Shown here: positions 1-8,600 of the stretch, piece by piece | Position numbering within the stretch: position 1 is the stretch's first letter | Layout of the letters: each line of letters opens with the position of its first letter | Assembly (NCBI GenBank): GCA_002167435.2 | Contig: NHBR02000105.1 | Coordinates: forward strand, 23,436-87,435 | Reading direction: 5' to 3' | DNA length: 64,000 nucleotides | Source: Allomuricauda sp. TMED12 | Lineage (GTDB): Bacteria; Bacteroidota; Bacteroidia; Flavobacteriales; Flavobacteriaceae | The notes under the pieces: generated by a model | Told to the model about the DNA's origin: nothing | What the model saw: the letters and a program-made list of their open reading frames with translations, nothing else | Databases searched by the model: none | Program-made: the position numbers and the translations under genes

Positions 1-355
1 CATTATGATTATTATGCCACCCCATATATCCTCCAGCTGGATAATACATTTTCACAGCATTAAATTTTGTACCAAAAAATGTATTTAAATCTGCTGTGGT
101 TTTATTAATATCATCTCTAAAACTTAGAGGGGTGACTTCTGTGTCCGAAAGATCAATTCCATGTGATACTTCTGGAAACCCCACATGTTTTTCTCGATTG
201 ATAGATTCAAGATATTCATTAGATGTATAATATTCTCCTTCATCCCTGTCCCCTTTAATTTTAATCAATGATCTGTTTTGATTGAAAAACCAATTAGAAA
301 ATGGTTCAATAATATCTAACACCTCTTGGTTCAATCCACCTTCAATTACTTTCAT
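1..355 (-). CDS. Partial 2OG-Fe(II) oxygenase-like protein (C-terminus outside window)
   Basis: An open frame starts at ATG 355 and runs off the window edge, giving 118 residues. The last visible part reads YYPAGGYMGWHNNHN, which resembles the stretch before the first iron-binding histidine in small phage 2-oxoglutarate/Fe(II) dioxygenases and prolyl-hydroxylase-like proteins. Those enzymes oxidise protein or nucleic-acid substrates and are common in marine T4-like phages. The HxD and distal histidine motifs cannot be checked because the rest is missing. It is the last visible gene of the minus-strand accessory cluster after the DoxX-like and pseudoazurin genes, 14 nt from the former. The family call is tentative. 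Confidence 0.5.
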   Translation of the reverse strand, partial: MKVIEGGLNQEVLDIIEPFSNWFFNQNRSLIKIKGDRDEGEYYTSNEYLESINREKHVGFPEVSHGIDLSDTEVTPLSFRDDINKTTADLNTFFGTKFNAVKMYYPAGGYMGWHNNHN

Positions 356-369
356 TATATTTTCCTTTG

Positions 370-771
370 TCAAGTTCTATTTCCGCGTAAAGCGAAATAC
401 ATTCCACCTACCCATAACAGGACGTGGAAGTGATCATATAAAACAACGTCCCAGAAACTTTCTGGATCACTTGTCCATATTACTCCCGTTAATATACTTG
501 CAATAACAATGCCTGAGAAACGTGTAATTAGATCGCCCAACTCTTTGAAATATTTTTGATGGACAATCAAACCTCCTACTAACAATCCTGCACCTGCTCC
601 TAGTTCACCTAGTACAACAAAGGTCCAAACAAGTAGTGTTAGTTCTACGGGCGAGTCGTTTACGTCAATTGGCCACTTGTCGAGTCCTTGCTGTAGAAAA
701 ACTACAACAAGGGGAATTCTCAACAACCAATGAGTCATACAAAACTCTGGGATACGGCTTACCCAACTCAT
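370..771 (-). CDS. DoxX-like integral membrane protein
   Basis: 133 residues with about four hydrophobic helices. The N-terminal RIPLVVVFLQQGLDKWP resembles the first helix of DoxX/MauE-type membrane proteins (small four-helix proteins linked to redox and quinone chemistry in bacteria). The start ATG overlaps the stop of the pseudoazurin gene by 4 nt (ATGA), so the two are probably translationally coupled. Adjacency to an exported copper protein suggests a shared envelope or redox role, which is inference. No catalytic residues can be assigned. It could instead be an unrelated four-helix membrane protein. Confidence 0.65.
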   Translation of the reverse strand: MSWVSRIPEFCMTHWLLRIPLVVVFLQQGLDKWPIDVNDSPVELTLLVWTFVVLGELGAGAGLLVGGLIVHQKYFKELGDLITRFSGIVIASILTGVIWTSDPESFWDVVLYDHFHVLLWVGGMYFALRGNRT

Positions 772-1190
772 AGGTCAGCCAGTAGTGCCTTTAGTTTCTT
801 CTTTGACTTGCCACGTACTTTAGCACCGGACACATCATTAGTGCCTTCACCTACAACCACAAGTGCAATCATACCCATTGCTTTGTGTGGTGTACATTGG
901 TACAAATATACGCCTGGCGCATCAAATGTAATTGAAACTTCTTTGTTGTTCTTTGATTTCTTAGGTGCGTCCCAACCATCTGGACCAGCAATAAATTCTA
1001 CATTGTGACCTTTTGATGTTGGTACCCAAGTTACTGTGTCACCTACGTCAATGCGTGTGATGTCTTCGGAGTAAACCATTTTGGCTCCGTCATCACGTTT
1101 GTTTAACATTTCGACTGTGGTGTCTGCGGCCGCTACTGGCGAGCAGGCCATTACGCCCAAGAGGGCAACTGTTGATAGTAATTTTTTCAT
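768..1190 (-). CDS. Pseudoazurin (exported blue copper protein)
   Basis: 140 residues. An N-terminal signal sequence (MKKLLSTVALLGVMA, probable cleavage after AAA at 20-22) precedes a cupredoxin domain. The type 1 copper ligands of pseudoazurin are all visible: His62 in GHNVEF, then Cys99, His102 and Met107 in CTPHKAMGM. The C-terminal basic helix (GKSKKKLKALLADL) also matches pseudoazurins rather than plastocyanin or amicyanin. Family members are periplasmic one-electron carriers that feed copper nitrite reductase, nitrous oxide reductase or cytochrome peroxidase. The start overlaps the upstream glycosyltransferase stop (TAATG). VMAC at 13-16 is a weak lipobox alternative to signal peptidase I cleavage. 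A phage-borne copy is unusual and suggests an auxiliary metabolic gene. Confidence 0.9.
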   Translation of the reverse strand: MKKLLSTVALLGVMACSPVAAADTTVEMLNKRDDGAKMVYSEDITRIDVGDTVTWVPTSKGHNVEFIAGPDGWDAPKKSKNNKEVSITFDAPGVYLYQCTPHKAMGMIALVVVGEGTNDVSGAKVRGKSKKKLKALLADL

Positions 1191-1885
1191 TATATCATAT
1201 CCTTTGGTAATGTGTGATGATAAACAACTATTGGTTTATCTGTTTCATCTTCTTTATATGTATTAATAAAATTCCATCTTGCGTCATCCTGAAGATATGC
1301 TCTTTTAATACTATACTTAGTTTGGTTCTGTAGCCACCAATATGTCCACTGATCCCAGCTTCTAAGTTCTTCAGGATAAAGTTCTGTGTCCCAGTTCCAT
1401 TCTCTTGTTGATTGTTTAAACCACAACTGATACCATTGCTGCATAAATTCAATAGTTTTTTTATTCGATCTGTACATAAACATCCCACAGTGATCGGTCA
1501 GGTTACCGCCAGGAAATTCAGATATCTTTCCTGAGTATGGCCTGATCTTTGTTATCATAAGATCGATACCCTTTGTATGATAATCAAATATTGTTGAGAT
1601 ATCTTCATGCATAATTTCTGTATCAGAATCAAGATATACAGTGTGTTTATAGGGGGTACGACTCAATGCCCATAACTTAGCACGCGCGTTATTTGGGACA
1701 TCTTCTGTTACGATATGATCAAATGTGTTATAGAGATCATCTGTTACCCACTCTTTGTGAGTAAACAGTGTTACATGTGCTTTGGGATAATAATCTTTAA
1801 GAGAAGTGGCAGAATAGATTGCTCCTGTTAGAAACTTCTTCTCAACAGATGCGGCGTAGAGGAACCCTTTACTCGGTATCTCCAT
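1190..1885 (-). CDS. GT-A-type glycosyltransferase
   Basis: 231 residues. The N-terminal Rossmann-like region is followed by a DxD-type motif (VYLDSDTEI), the metal and nucleotide-sugar site of GT-A enzymes, and later a GGNLTDHCGMFMY segment like the acceptor region of GT8-like transferases. A histidine pair near the C-terminus (VVYHHTLPKD) is common in this fold. The product may glycosylate virion fibres or host surface glycans; the substrate is not readable from sequence. It sits between fibre-module genes and pseudoazurin, overlapping both neighbours slightly, so it is likely late and cotranscribed. Confidence 0.72.
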   Translation of the reverse strand: MEIPSKGFLYAASVEKKFLTGAIYSATSLKDYYPKAHVTLFTHKEWVTDDLYNTFDHIVTEDVPNNARAKLWALSRTPYKHTVYLDSDTEIMHEDISTIFDYHTKGIDLMITKIRPYSGKISEFPGGNLTDHCGMFMYRSNKKTIEFMQQWYQLWFKQSTREWNWDTELYPEELRSWDQWTYWWLQNQTKYSIKRAYLQDDARWNFINTYKEDETDKPIVVYHHTLPKDMI

Positions 1886-2315
1886 CTTGTATTTCCTTCA
1901 TATATAGTGCTGTTGTAAGAACTTGCACTTCCATAATACTTTTTGCTTTTCTAATCCTTGACTTTGAAACTCTGTCTGTTGAATTTTTGATTTCAGGAAT
2001 TTCAAATGCCTCGAGTTTAACAGTAAATAGTGCATCAGCCTTTGCACGATCTTCTGATTCTTTCTGTTGCTGTTCCTTTAACTTTCTAGCATTCTCTCTT
2101 TCTGTAGCAAATTTCTCTGTAGAAGCATCAATAGCCTCAGTACCAAAGGTGTCAATAATCTCTTTCCAATCAGGATTACCTTCTTCAGTGTCTGATACTG
2201 CTGCCTCCATTACTCGTCCATCTGAATAATGAAACTGACAAATAATTTGTGTCTTCTCGTCAGTTGCCCAGAATGGGTGTTTGATTTCTCTTGTGATTTG
2301 TTCTTCATTTTCCAT
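1869..2315 (-). CDS. Conserved hypothetical protein of the tail-fibre module
   Basis: 148 residues from the ATG at 2315. That start is preferred over an in-frame ATG 18 nt upstream because it overlaps the previous stop as TAATG and has GAGGA 8 nt before it. The N-terminal part (HPFWATDEKTQIICQFHY) looks like a compact beta domain with a DGR(V) turn. The central part is a charged alanine/glutamate/lysine helix, probably coiled coil. It lies immediately after a fibre gene, so a fibre-assembly chaperone or small virion protein is possible. No enzymatic motif is seen. Confidence 0.7.
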   Translation of the reverse strand: MENEEQITREIKHPFWATDEKTQIICQFHYSDGRVMEAAVSDTEEGNPDWKEIIDTFGTEAIDASTEKFATERENARKLKEQQQKESEDRAKADALFTVKLEAFEIPEIKNSTDRVSKSRIRKAKSIMEVQVLTTALYMKEIQDGDTE

Positions 2316-3433
2316 TAAGCTGTCCTCAACCATAAACTTACGTTTGAAATATCTTCAGTGCTGCTAAGAATCGTAGCTCCTGTATAAGATCCTGTGTAGC
2401 TTCCTGCATAGTTTGCTGAATATGTTCTACTACCGGCATAATAACCAGTGTACGAACCAGAGAAAAAGTTAGCATAGTATCCAGTATAATAACCAGTAAA
2501 GCTACCAGCAATTCTTCCAGAGAAGGTCCTTACGTATACACCAGCATATGTACCAGCAAAGTTACCCTGATAAGATCCTGTGTAGCTTCCTGCATAGTTA
2601 GCACTATATGTTCTGTTACCTGCATAATATCCCGTATATGTTCCAGAATAGTTTGCATTCTGTCTCTGTCTTCTTGTATCAGTAAAAGCTGATCCTTGTC
2701 TTGTCCATGTACCACCAGTTGTTGGTGCACTTGTTTGAATTTTATATGTACCAATACCAGAAGAAATAATTCTATTTCTAAAGATATTTACAAGTGTTTT
2801 AATCTCTGTGTCTGACATCTCTTGTAGCATATTATCATTGCTACGAACTTTTATCGGTCTGACTGTAGGAATAGAATTGCTTGGATTTATATTTTGTGTT
2901 TGCTTTTTCCATAAAACTGTTTGATTCTCATCAAAATTTCCCTGAGCATTGACAACTCTATTAAAAATAATAGCTTGTTGTCCCCACGTACCATTACCTG
3001 GGTTATTAGGTTGTAGTTTATAAGATCCTAATCCATACCCTGTAGCTGCAGATTTTAACATATTTAAAGCATTAGTAATAATAGTATCATGTAGATTACT
3101 ATTATCCATCTCACGAACACCACTATCATACTCAACAGGTCTTACAGCAGATGATTCTGATTCAGTTGCGGTTCTTTGATAGAAGTTTGTTGTAGATGTG
3201 AGAATATTTGTACCTGCGGGATGTGTTCCCACTGCTTGATCTCTTCTGGTATCTACAAAACTTCCTATCGACACAGCACCTGCAGGTGTACTTCCAACTG
3301 CTACATTACCTGTATTGATATCACTAGTAACGAACTCTTCTAGAACCCTAAATGCAGCATAATTCAGTTCTGAACCATTCATCTCTTTAAGAGATTTAGG
3401 ATTTGTATTATTAATTTTAAGCGGAAGAACCAT
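2315..3433 (-). CDS. Tail-fibre-like protein with Tyr-Gly repeats
   Basis: 372 residues. The N-terminal part (1-255) is a mixed domain with two similar halves containing TYKIQ/SYKLQ and 'GTW' segments. Residues 259-352 are a low-complexity array of short units of the form (Y/F)-(A/T/S)-G, including YTGYYAG and NYAGSYTGS, and a block that recurs 62 residues later. A short tail (STEDISNVSLWLRTA) closes the protein. Such Gly/aromatic repeats are typical of phage fibre shafts or tips. The gene is 11 nt downstream of another fibre gene. Which receptor it binds is not visible. A late adhesin role is inferred. Confidence 0.7.
   Translation of the reverse strand: MVLPLKINNTNPKSLKEMNGSELNYAAFRVLEEFVTSDINTGNVAVGSTPAGAVSIGSFVDTRRDQAVGTHPAGTNILTSTTNFYQRTATESESSAVRPVEYDSGVREMDNSNLHDTIITNALNMLKSAATGYGLGSYKLQPNNPGNGTWGQQAIIFNRVVNAQGNFDENQTVLWKKQTQNINPSNSIPTVRPIKVRSNDNMLQEMSDTEIKTLVNIFRNRIISSGIGTYKIQTSAPTTGGTWTRQGSAFTDTRRQRQNANYSGTYTGYYAGNRTYSANYAGSYTGSYQGNFAGTYAGVYVRTFSGRIAGSFTGYYTGYYANFFSGSYTGYYAGSRTYSANYAGSYTGSYTGATILSSTEDISNVSLWLRTA
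2378..2659 (-). repeat. In-gene repeat array coding Tyr/Gly units
   Basis: The region codes residues 259-352 of the fibre-like protein. A 28-nt segment is identical at 2386-2413 and 2572-2599, a 186-nt (62-codon) period, with diverged flanks. Short near-repeats of 9-12 nt coding YxG units fill the space between. The pattern indicates internal duplication and possible recombinational variation of the fibre. Confidence 0.8.
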
Positions 3434-3444
3434 TATCTAAAACC

Positions 3445-5481
3445 TTATGGGAACACCTGAGTGCCGCTGACATTAAACACCTTTAAAACATTGGAAGCTG
3501 CTATCGTAGTAGTAATATTAACAGACCCGAGGTTGGACATTACAGCAGATCCTGTAACAGCCCCTGATAATGTAATAGTTGGATCAATGGTATCAAAGTT
3601 CAGCTTACCTGTTGAATCATTATATGTTACAGAGATACCTGCTTCTGTATTTGTTGGATTGACCATATTTCCGACAATATCTTGAACAGATTCTGTAAAG
3701 TTATCAATGTTGCTAGTTACATGATTATGTGAATCGTCAACAATAGAAACGGCGAGGTTAAACGTTGATGAAGCAAGGTTTGATAGAGTAACGGAACCGG
3801 TTGCATCCCCTGTTAGGTTAATTGTTGGGTCAGCAGTAAGAGTAAAATCAAATTCATTGCTAGCATCATCGTATGTGACGCTGATTCCTGTCTCTGTGTT
3901 GCCAGTAACCATAGATCCTGCAAAATCTTGAACAGCTTCTTGTGATAAAGTAGTAGCAATAGATACATTACCCAGATTTGTCATTGTGGCTGAACCTGTT
4001 ACTGGTCCTGTCAATGTGATTGTAGGATCAGCTACATTAAAGTTCAGTTTACCACTACCATCATCATATGTTACTGCAATACCCGATTCTGTATTACCAG
4101 AAATCATTGTACCAACAACATCTTGTACGTTTTCTGTAAAATCAGAAATGTTTGATACAACATGGTTGTGACTATTATTAGCAATTGCTAATGTAATCTT
4201 TCCTGTAGAATCGTCATATACACCCGTGATACCACCAGACTCAGAGTTTGATGTGAACATTGCTCCAACAAGATCTTGAGAAAATTCTGTAAACGTGAAT
4301 GAATCTGCATCAAAAACAACTTCTGAACCAATAGTAAAATCACCCGTTACAGCTGTAGCTCCTTGAAGATTAAGTCCAACAGTAATTGCTGTTGTTCCTC
4401 CTGAACCACCACCTGCTCTCAAATAACGGGTATCTGTGTCTTCACCACTATATCTAAGAGTTGTTGCATTAAGTGATCCTTGTACATCCATTTTATATGA
4501 TGAAGGAGCTCTACCCACTCCAATATTACCTGATGTATTGATTGTAATCCTTGTTGTGTCAGAAGCTCCTGTTGCAATCAGAAACGAATTGGAGCCAGAG
4601 GATATACCATCTGTATGAACTGTGAGACGTCCAAGCATGTCGCCGACACCATCACGTCTGAGATATGCTGCGTTCAGTGTAGCCGAACTACCTGCAGCTG
4701 CAAGATTATTCAAAGCAGATATAATATTTGTATCAGCTCCTCCAGTGTAATCAGTGGACATGTTACCACCAATTTCTGTTTGAGCATCATCTGCCACTAC
4801 CTTAACTTCATTGATCGCCGCAGTGATATTAGTTGCAGTAGTATTCAATGACATGTTACCTATATCTGTTTCATGTTCATTGATTGCGCTTGTCAGAGTT
4901 GTGGCGGTAGTGTTGAGAGCGTCATTACCCTGAAGAACATCGAGTTCATTAATAGCTGCGGACAAATCTGTAGCGGTTGTAGTAAGTGAAGCATTGCCCT
5001 GCCGTGTATCTAATTCATTGATTGCCTGAGAAAACGTCTGAGCAGTTGTTGTTAGTGTTGTTGTACCAGCTTCTGTTCTTAAAGTATTTAATTCAGCGAC
5101 AACGTCAGGAGCAGAGGTACCACTAAATGTAAATGTATCAACAGCAAACCCAACGGTAACAGCAGTAAGAGAAATTGTAATATCGTTAGTACCATCAGAA
5201 CCTCCTACAAGGGAACCAAGAATGATAAATGTGTCGGATGCAGAGTACCCTGAACCTCCTGTATTAACCGTTACAGCTGAATAAGTACCTGCAGATACAA
5301 CAACATTAAAAGTTGCTAATGTTCCTGTGTGTCCTGTTGGTGGTTGGGCTGTTACTCCTGTGTATGTTACTGACGAATTAGCACTAAGAGTGCTCAGGTC
5401 ACCAAGGCCAGCACCAATTGTGTTGGTTTTAACACGCCATTGTTCAAAGGTATCTGTCTGGGGGACTTTAACTATTGCCAT
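3445..5481 (-). CDS. Tail fibre protein with two repeat families
   Basis: 678 residues. Residues 1-35 (VPQTDTFEQWRVKTN) look like a conserved attachment segment found at the start of marine T4-like fibre proteins. A glycine-rich GGSGYSASD beta unit follows. Next come at least four copies of a unit like TTTATDLSAAINELD (about residues 140-230), probably coiled coil. From about 400 onward there are three or more copies of a 60-residue unit containing VQDxVGxM, NTExGIxVTYDD and ITLxGxVTGSATM. The composition (Thr, Ser, Asn, Gly) and repeats indicate a trimeric extended fibre. A TATAAATA lies 152 nt upstream of the ATG. Confidence 0.82.
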   Translation of the reverse strand: MAIVKVPQTDTFEQWRVKTNTIGAGLGDLSTLSANSSVTYTGVTAQPPTGHTGTLATFNVVVSAGTYSAVTVNTGGSGYSASDTFIILGSLVGGSDGTNDITISLTAVTVGFAVDTFTFSGTSAPDVVAELNTLRTEAGTTTLTTTAQTFSQAINELDTRQGNASLTTTATDLSAAINELDVLQGNDALNTTATTLTSAINEHETDIGNMSLNTTATNITAAINEVKVVADDAQTEIGGNMSTDYTGGADTNIISALNNLAAAGSSATLNAAYLRRDGVGDMLGRLTVHTDGISSGSNSFLIATGASDTTRITINTSGNIGVGRAPSSYKMDVQGSLNATTLRYSGEDTDTRYLRAGGGSGGTTAITVGLNLQGATAVTGDFTIGSEVVFDADSFTFTEFSQDLVGAMFTSNSESGGITGVYDDSTGKITLAIANNSHNHVVSNISDFTENVQDVVGTMISGNTESGIAVTYDDGSGKLNFNVADPTITLTGPVTGSATMTNLGNVSIATTLSQEAVQDFAGSMVTGNTETGISVTYDDASNEFDFTLTADPTINLTGDATGSVTLSNLASSTFNLAVSIVDDSHNHVTSNIDNFTESVQDIVGNMVNPTNTEAGISVTYNDSTGKLNFDTIDPTITLSGAVTGSAVMSNLGSVNITTTIAASNVLKVFNVSGTQVFP

Positions 5482-5692
5482 CGTTTGTAATCTCTCTGTT
5501 TATAAGTTGCTTCACCAAATCCTTGAGCTCAGCAACATCTTGTTTTAAATCTTCTACGTCTTGTACCCTTTGTTTAGCAAGCTGATGAGCGGACATTCCT
5601 TGTGTGGTCATCTGCTTATTCATATTTATAATAGCATTTGTAGTCGTATCTCTAAAAAGTCCAGGATAACCTTCAACAGGAATATAATTCAT
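5468..5692 (-). CDS. Small coiled-coil protein of the fibre module
   Basis: 74 residues. The N-terminus (MNYIPVEGYPGLFRDTTTNAIIN) matches a motif often seen in small marine T4-like phage proteins encoded next to fibre genes. Residues 40-68 form a heptad-like coiled coil (VQDVEDLKQDVAELKDLVKQ). It overlaps the fibre gene by 14 nt and its ATG overlaps the stop of the upstream giant gene by one base (TAATG), so all three are coupled. It could be a fibre or baseplate linker. Function unknown. Confidence 0.75.
   Translation of the reverse strand: MNYIPVEGYPGLFRDTTTNAIINMNKQMTTQGMSAHQLAKQRVQDVEDLKQDVAELKDLVKQLINREITNDGNS
5633..5640 (-). promoter_or_regulatory. Candidate T4-type late promoter
   Basis: TATAAATA on the minus strand inside the 74-residue gene, 152 nt before the fibre ATG at 5481. 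It exactly matches the T4 late consensus, which is read by gp55/gp33. The distance is long, so its use is uncertain. Confidence 0.45.
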
Positions 5693-8600
5693 TATGGTAG
5701 TACCGCAATAGCTCTCAGATCTCTAGCTGTTGGAACACGAGAACTGTTAGTGGTTCTGAATACAAGTTTCAATTGGAATACAGAGAACAAGCCCGTAGGA
5801 TCAATTTCCCATTTAACTTCGCGATGCTGATCACCATCAGAAATTTGAATTGCTTCTAGTGGTGTTGCAAGAGTCCATGCAGAAGTCTCAAGATCTTCTT
5901 CTGTATTGTTAGCTTTATAATATAGATCTATAAATGTGTTTGAAGGTCTATTAATATCAATATATACGTTGATACCATCAGCTGCATCTGTCAACTTGAT
6001 AATCTTTGTTAGATACTTTGCAGCTGCAGATCCTATTCCTGTTTCTGCTACAAAATCACTAACAATATTAAATGGTGCGGCTGCACCTGTTGCAGCAGGA
6101 TTATCAATTCTATTTGCTATTGTAAATACGGAACATCTCTCAAGGTCAATCACAGGGGAGATGTTATCTCTTGTAGATGTGAATGACCCTCTGATGAACA
6201 TAGTTTTTCCTGCTTGTTCATTATCATCAGAAGCAATAACTTTTGGTCTATCGACTCGATAATTTTGGTTAACAATGATTGGAGAAAATGAAGTACTTGT
6301 TACGTAAGGAGTAGGAGATGTTTGTCCTAAAGACATCCCCGAAGATAATCTGACACCATATGTAGAATTTGTTCCTGGGAAATTCAGCTGCTGAATAAAT
6401 GGATAGAATGTGTCAAACTTTTGATTTTCTGTTGCTGTGACGTTTGATCCACCAGCAATCCCTGTACCTGTTGCATTTGTTGTTAATGTGATAGTATAGC
6501 TGTCCATTTCAATACTTGACACCACATGAGTACCGTTTAACTCTGATGCAGGGATGCCATTAGCAGCAACCGCTCCTGTAATAGTAACACTAGATGAAAT
6601 ACTATTTGTTGTTTCAAAGAAATGATGGTTGGGGTGGGAAACTCTGACTGTATTTGTTCCACTTGTTGTTTTAAAAGGATTTTTTACTAACTGTCTTGTT
6701 AGAGTCGAAGCATTCTGTAGAACAACCTGGCCAGTACTTGCAATATCAAAATCAGCTCTTTTGAGATTAAATTTTAAGTCTTTATTTTGATCGGGAGTCC
6801 ATGTAGAAGCATTCTGTGACAAGAACATAACACCAGCATAAGGCTGCTTTGAAATACGCTCGCCGGTGATATAGTTATCCTCACCAATCTCAGAATACCA
6901 AACCTGATACTCATTAGTATTTGCCATAACAACAAAACAATATTCAACATTCTCTTGTAGATAGACAGGAGAAGGAAATGTAAATGTTGTGACTTGATTA
7001 GGATCGGGATTACTAACAGTAAGATCAACCACATTAATATTTGCAGCATTTACTGTAACTTCACCAAATGGAATTATTCGAGGAGTAGGAATACCATTTT
7101 CCATTTCACGAAGTTGTACTGTAACAGGAATTGATGAATCTTTTGTGTGGAAGAATAGATCAACAGATGTAATAAACGCTCCACCTGTAACATCAATCAT
7201 AAACGATTGGGCGAGAGGATCACCCCATCCACGATTATCTCTCTCCTGTCTCCAAGCAATAAATTCACTACTCTGAGCCTGTCTTGGTACAATTCTATCA
7301 TCAGTAACCTCTCTACGTTCAATTCTTGGAACACGTGTTGAGATAGTTACGTTTTCTTTTGTTTCAATCAAGCCCTTTGCAGAATACGCCTCTGAAGCAG
7401 ATGTACTTGTCAAAGCATCATTGTTAGTACTGTTATCTGTTAGTTTAAATATTCTTGTACCCGTTTGGAATCTTGTGGTTGAATTGTTTGGAACAAAGAA
7501 TGATCCAATAACTTCACCCTGAGCGTCCGTAGAAAGGGCTGTAGCGCCTGAGGGGTGTGCAGTGATTGTATTGGAACCATTTACAACACCATTATCTGTA
7601 TCTTCAAATGTTGTGAATGAGGACTCTTCTCTGACAAAATTTGCCACCGATACGCCATCGAAGAAAGCATATACAGTTGTGTTCGGCTTCATTCTTGTTG
7701 CTTTAAAGTTTATAATACGGGATCTGACAAAAGGAGCAAAATTAACTTCTACAACTCTATCACCAATATCTGTAGTGATAGTCTCGGGAACGACAGATGT
7801 CTCAACCCCTCTTCTACTTTGTCCTTCATCAAATGATTCTGTTACCCTTTGAAAAATACGGTTGCCTTGAGTAAATCGATCCCCTCTTCCCGTAATAACA
7901 GGAGTGCCAGTCCAGTTGGTCTGCCATTCTCCCCACACGGTACCTAAAGCATTTGTTTCATCAATAATACCAAGCATGGCATCAAAAACACCTTCTTGGT
8001 CAACGATGACGTTAGGACGACGTGATGTGTCCTTCCATTCATCAGATGTGGGTGACAATTCAAGTGTACCTGTCCATGAGAATACATCGTAAGGATTGAC
8101 ATTTATAAAAGAAGATGCCTGGCTTTGATTAAATAATGATACTTGTGTGTATGGAAGAGTCACAAGTGCACCAGTCTTCTGTACATTAGATGATAAAGCA
8201 CTACTGTACATCAACCTAACATTGTCCTCGGAGAACATAGGCCTGACAAGTCTCCTATCACGATCTATTGCAGCTCTATACTCTGAATTAGTTACATCAC
8301 CAACATTATGAGAAGCAAAACTGTCTGTTATAAATCCTGCCTTCTGTCTTGTTGTGAGAGTTGTTGGATCAATAATTTCTTTACCAGCAGCCTCTTTTTC
8401 AAGAAGAGAAAGAGATGTAAAATATTCTATTCGATTCAATCGACGCTCAAGTTTACCAATATCTCTCATTGTGTAGCGTTTATTGTCGATAATTTTTATA
8501 CCAACTTCTTCAGGTGATAATGTATAAGCAGGAATTGATAAGTGATATAGTATCATTGCATCTTTTGGATCTTCTGGTAACTCTGGTTCAATAGCGGGAA

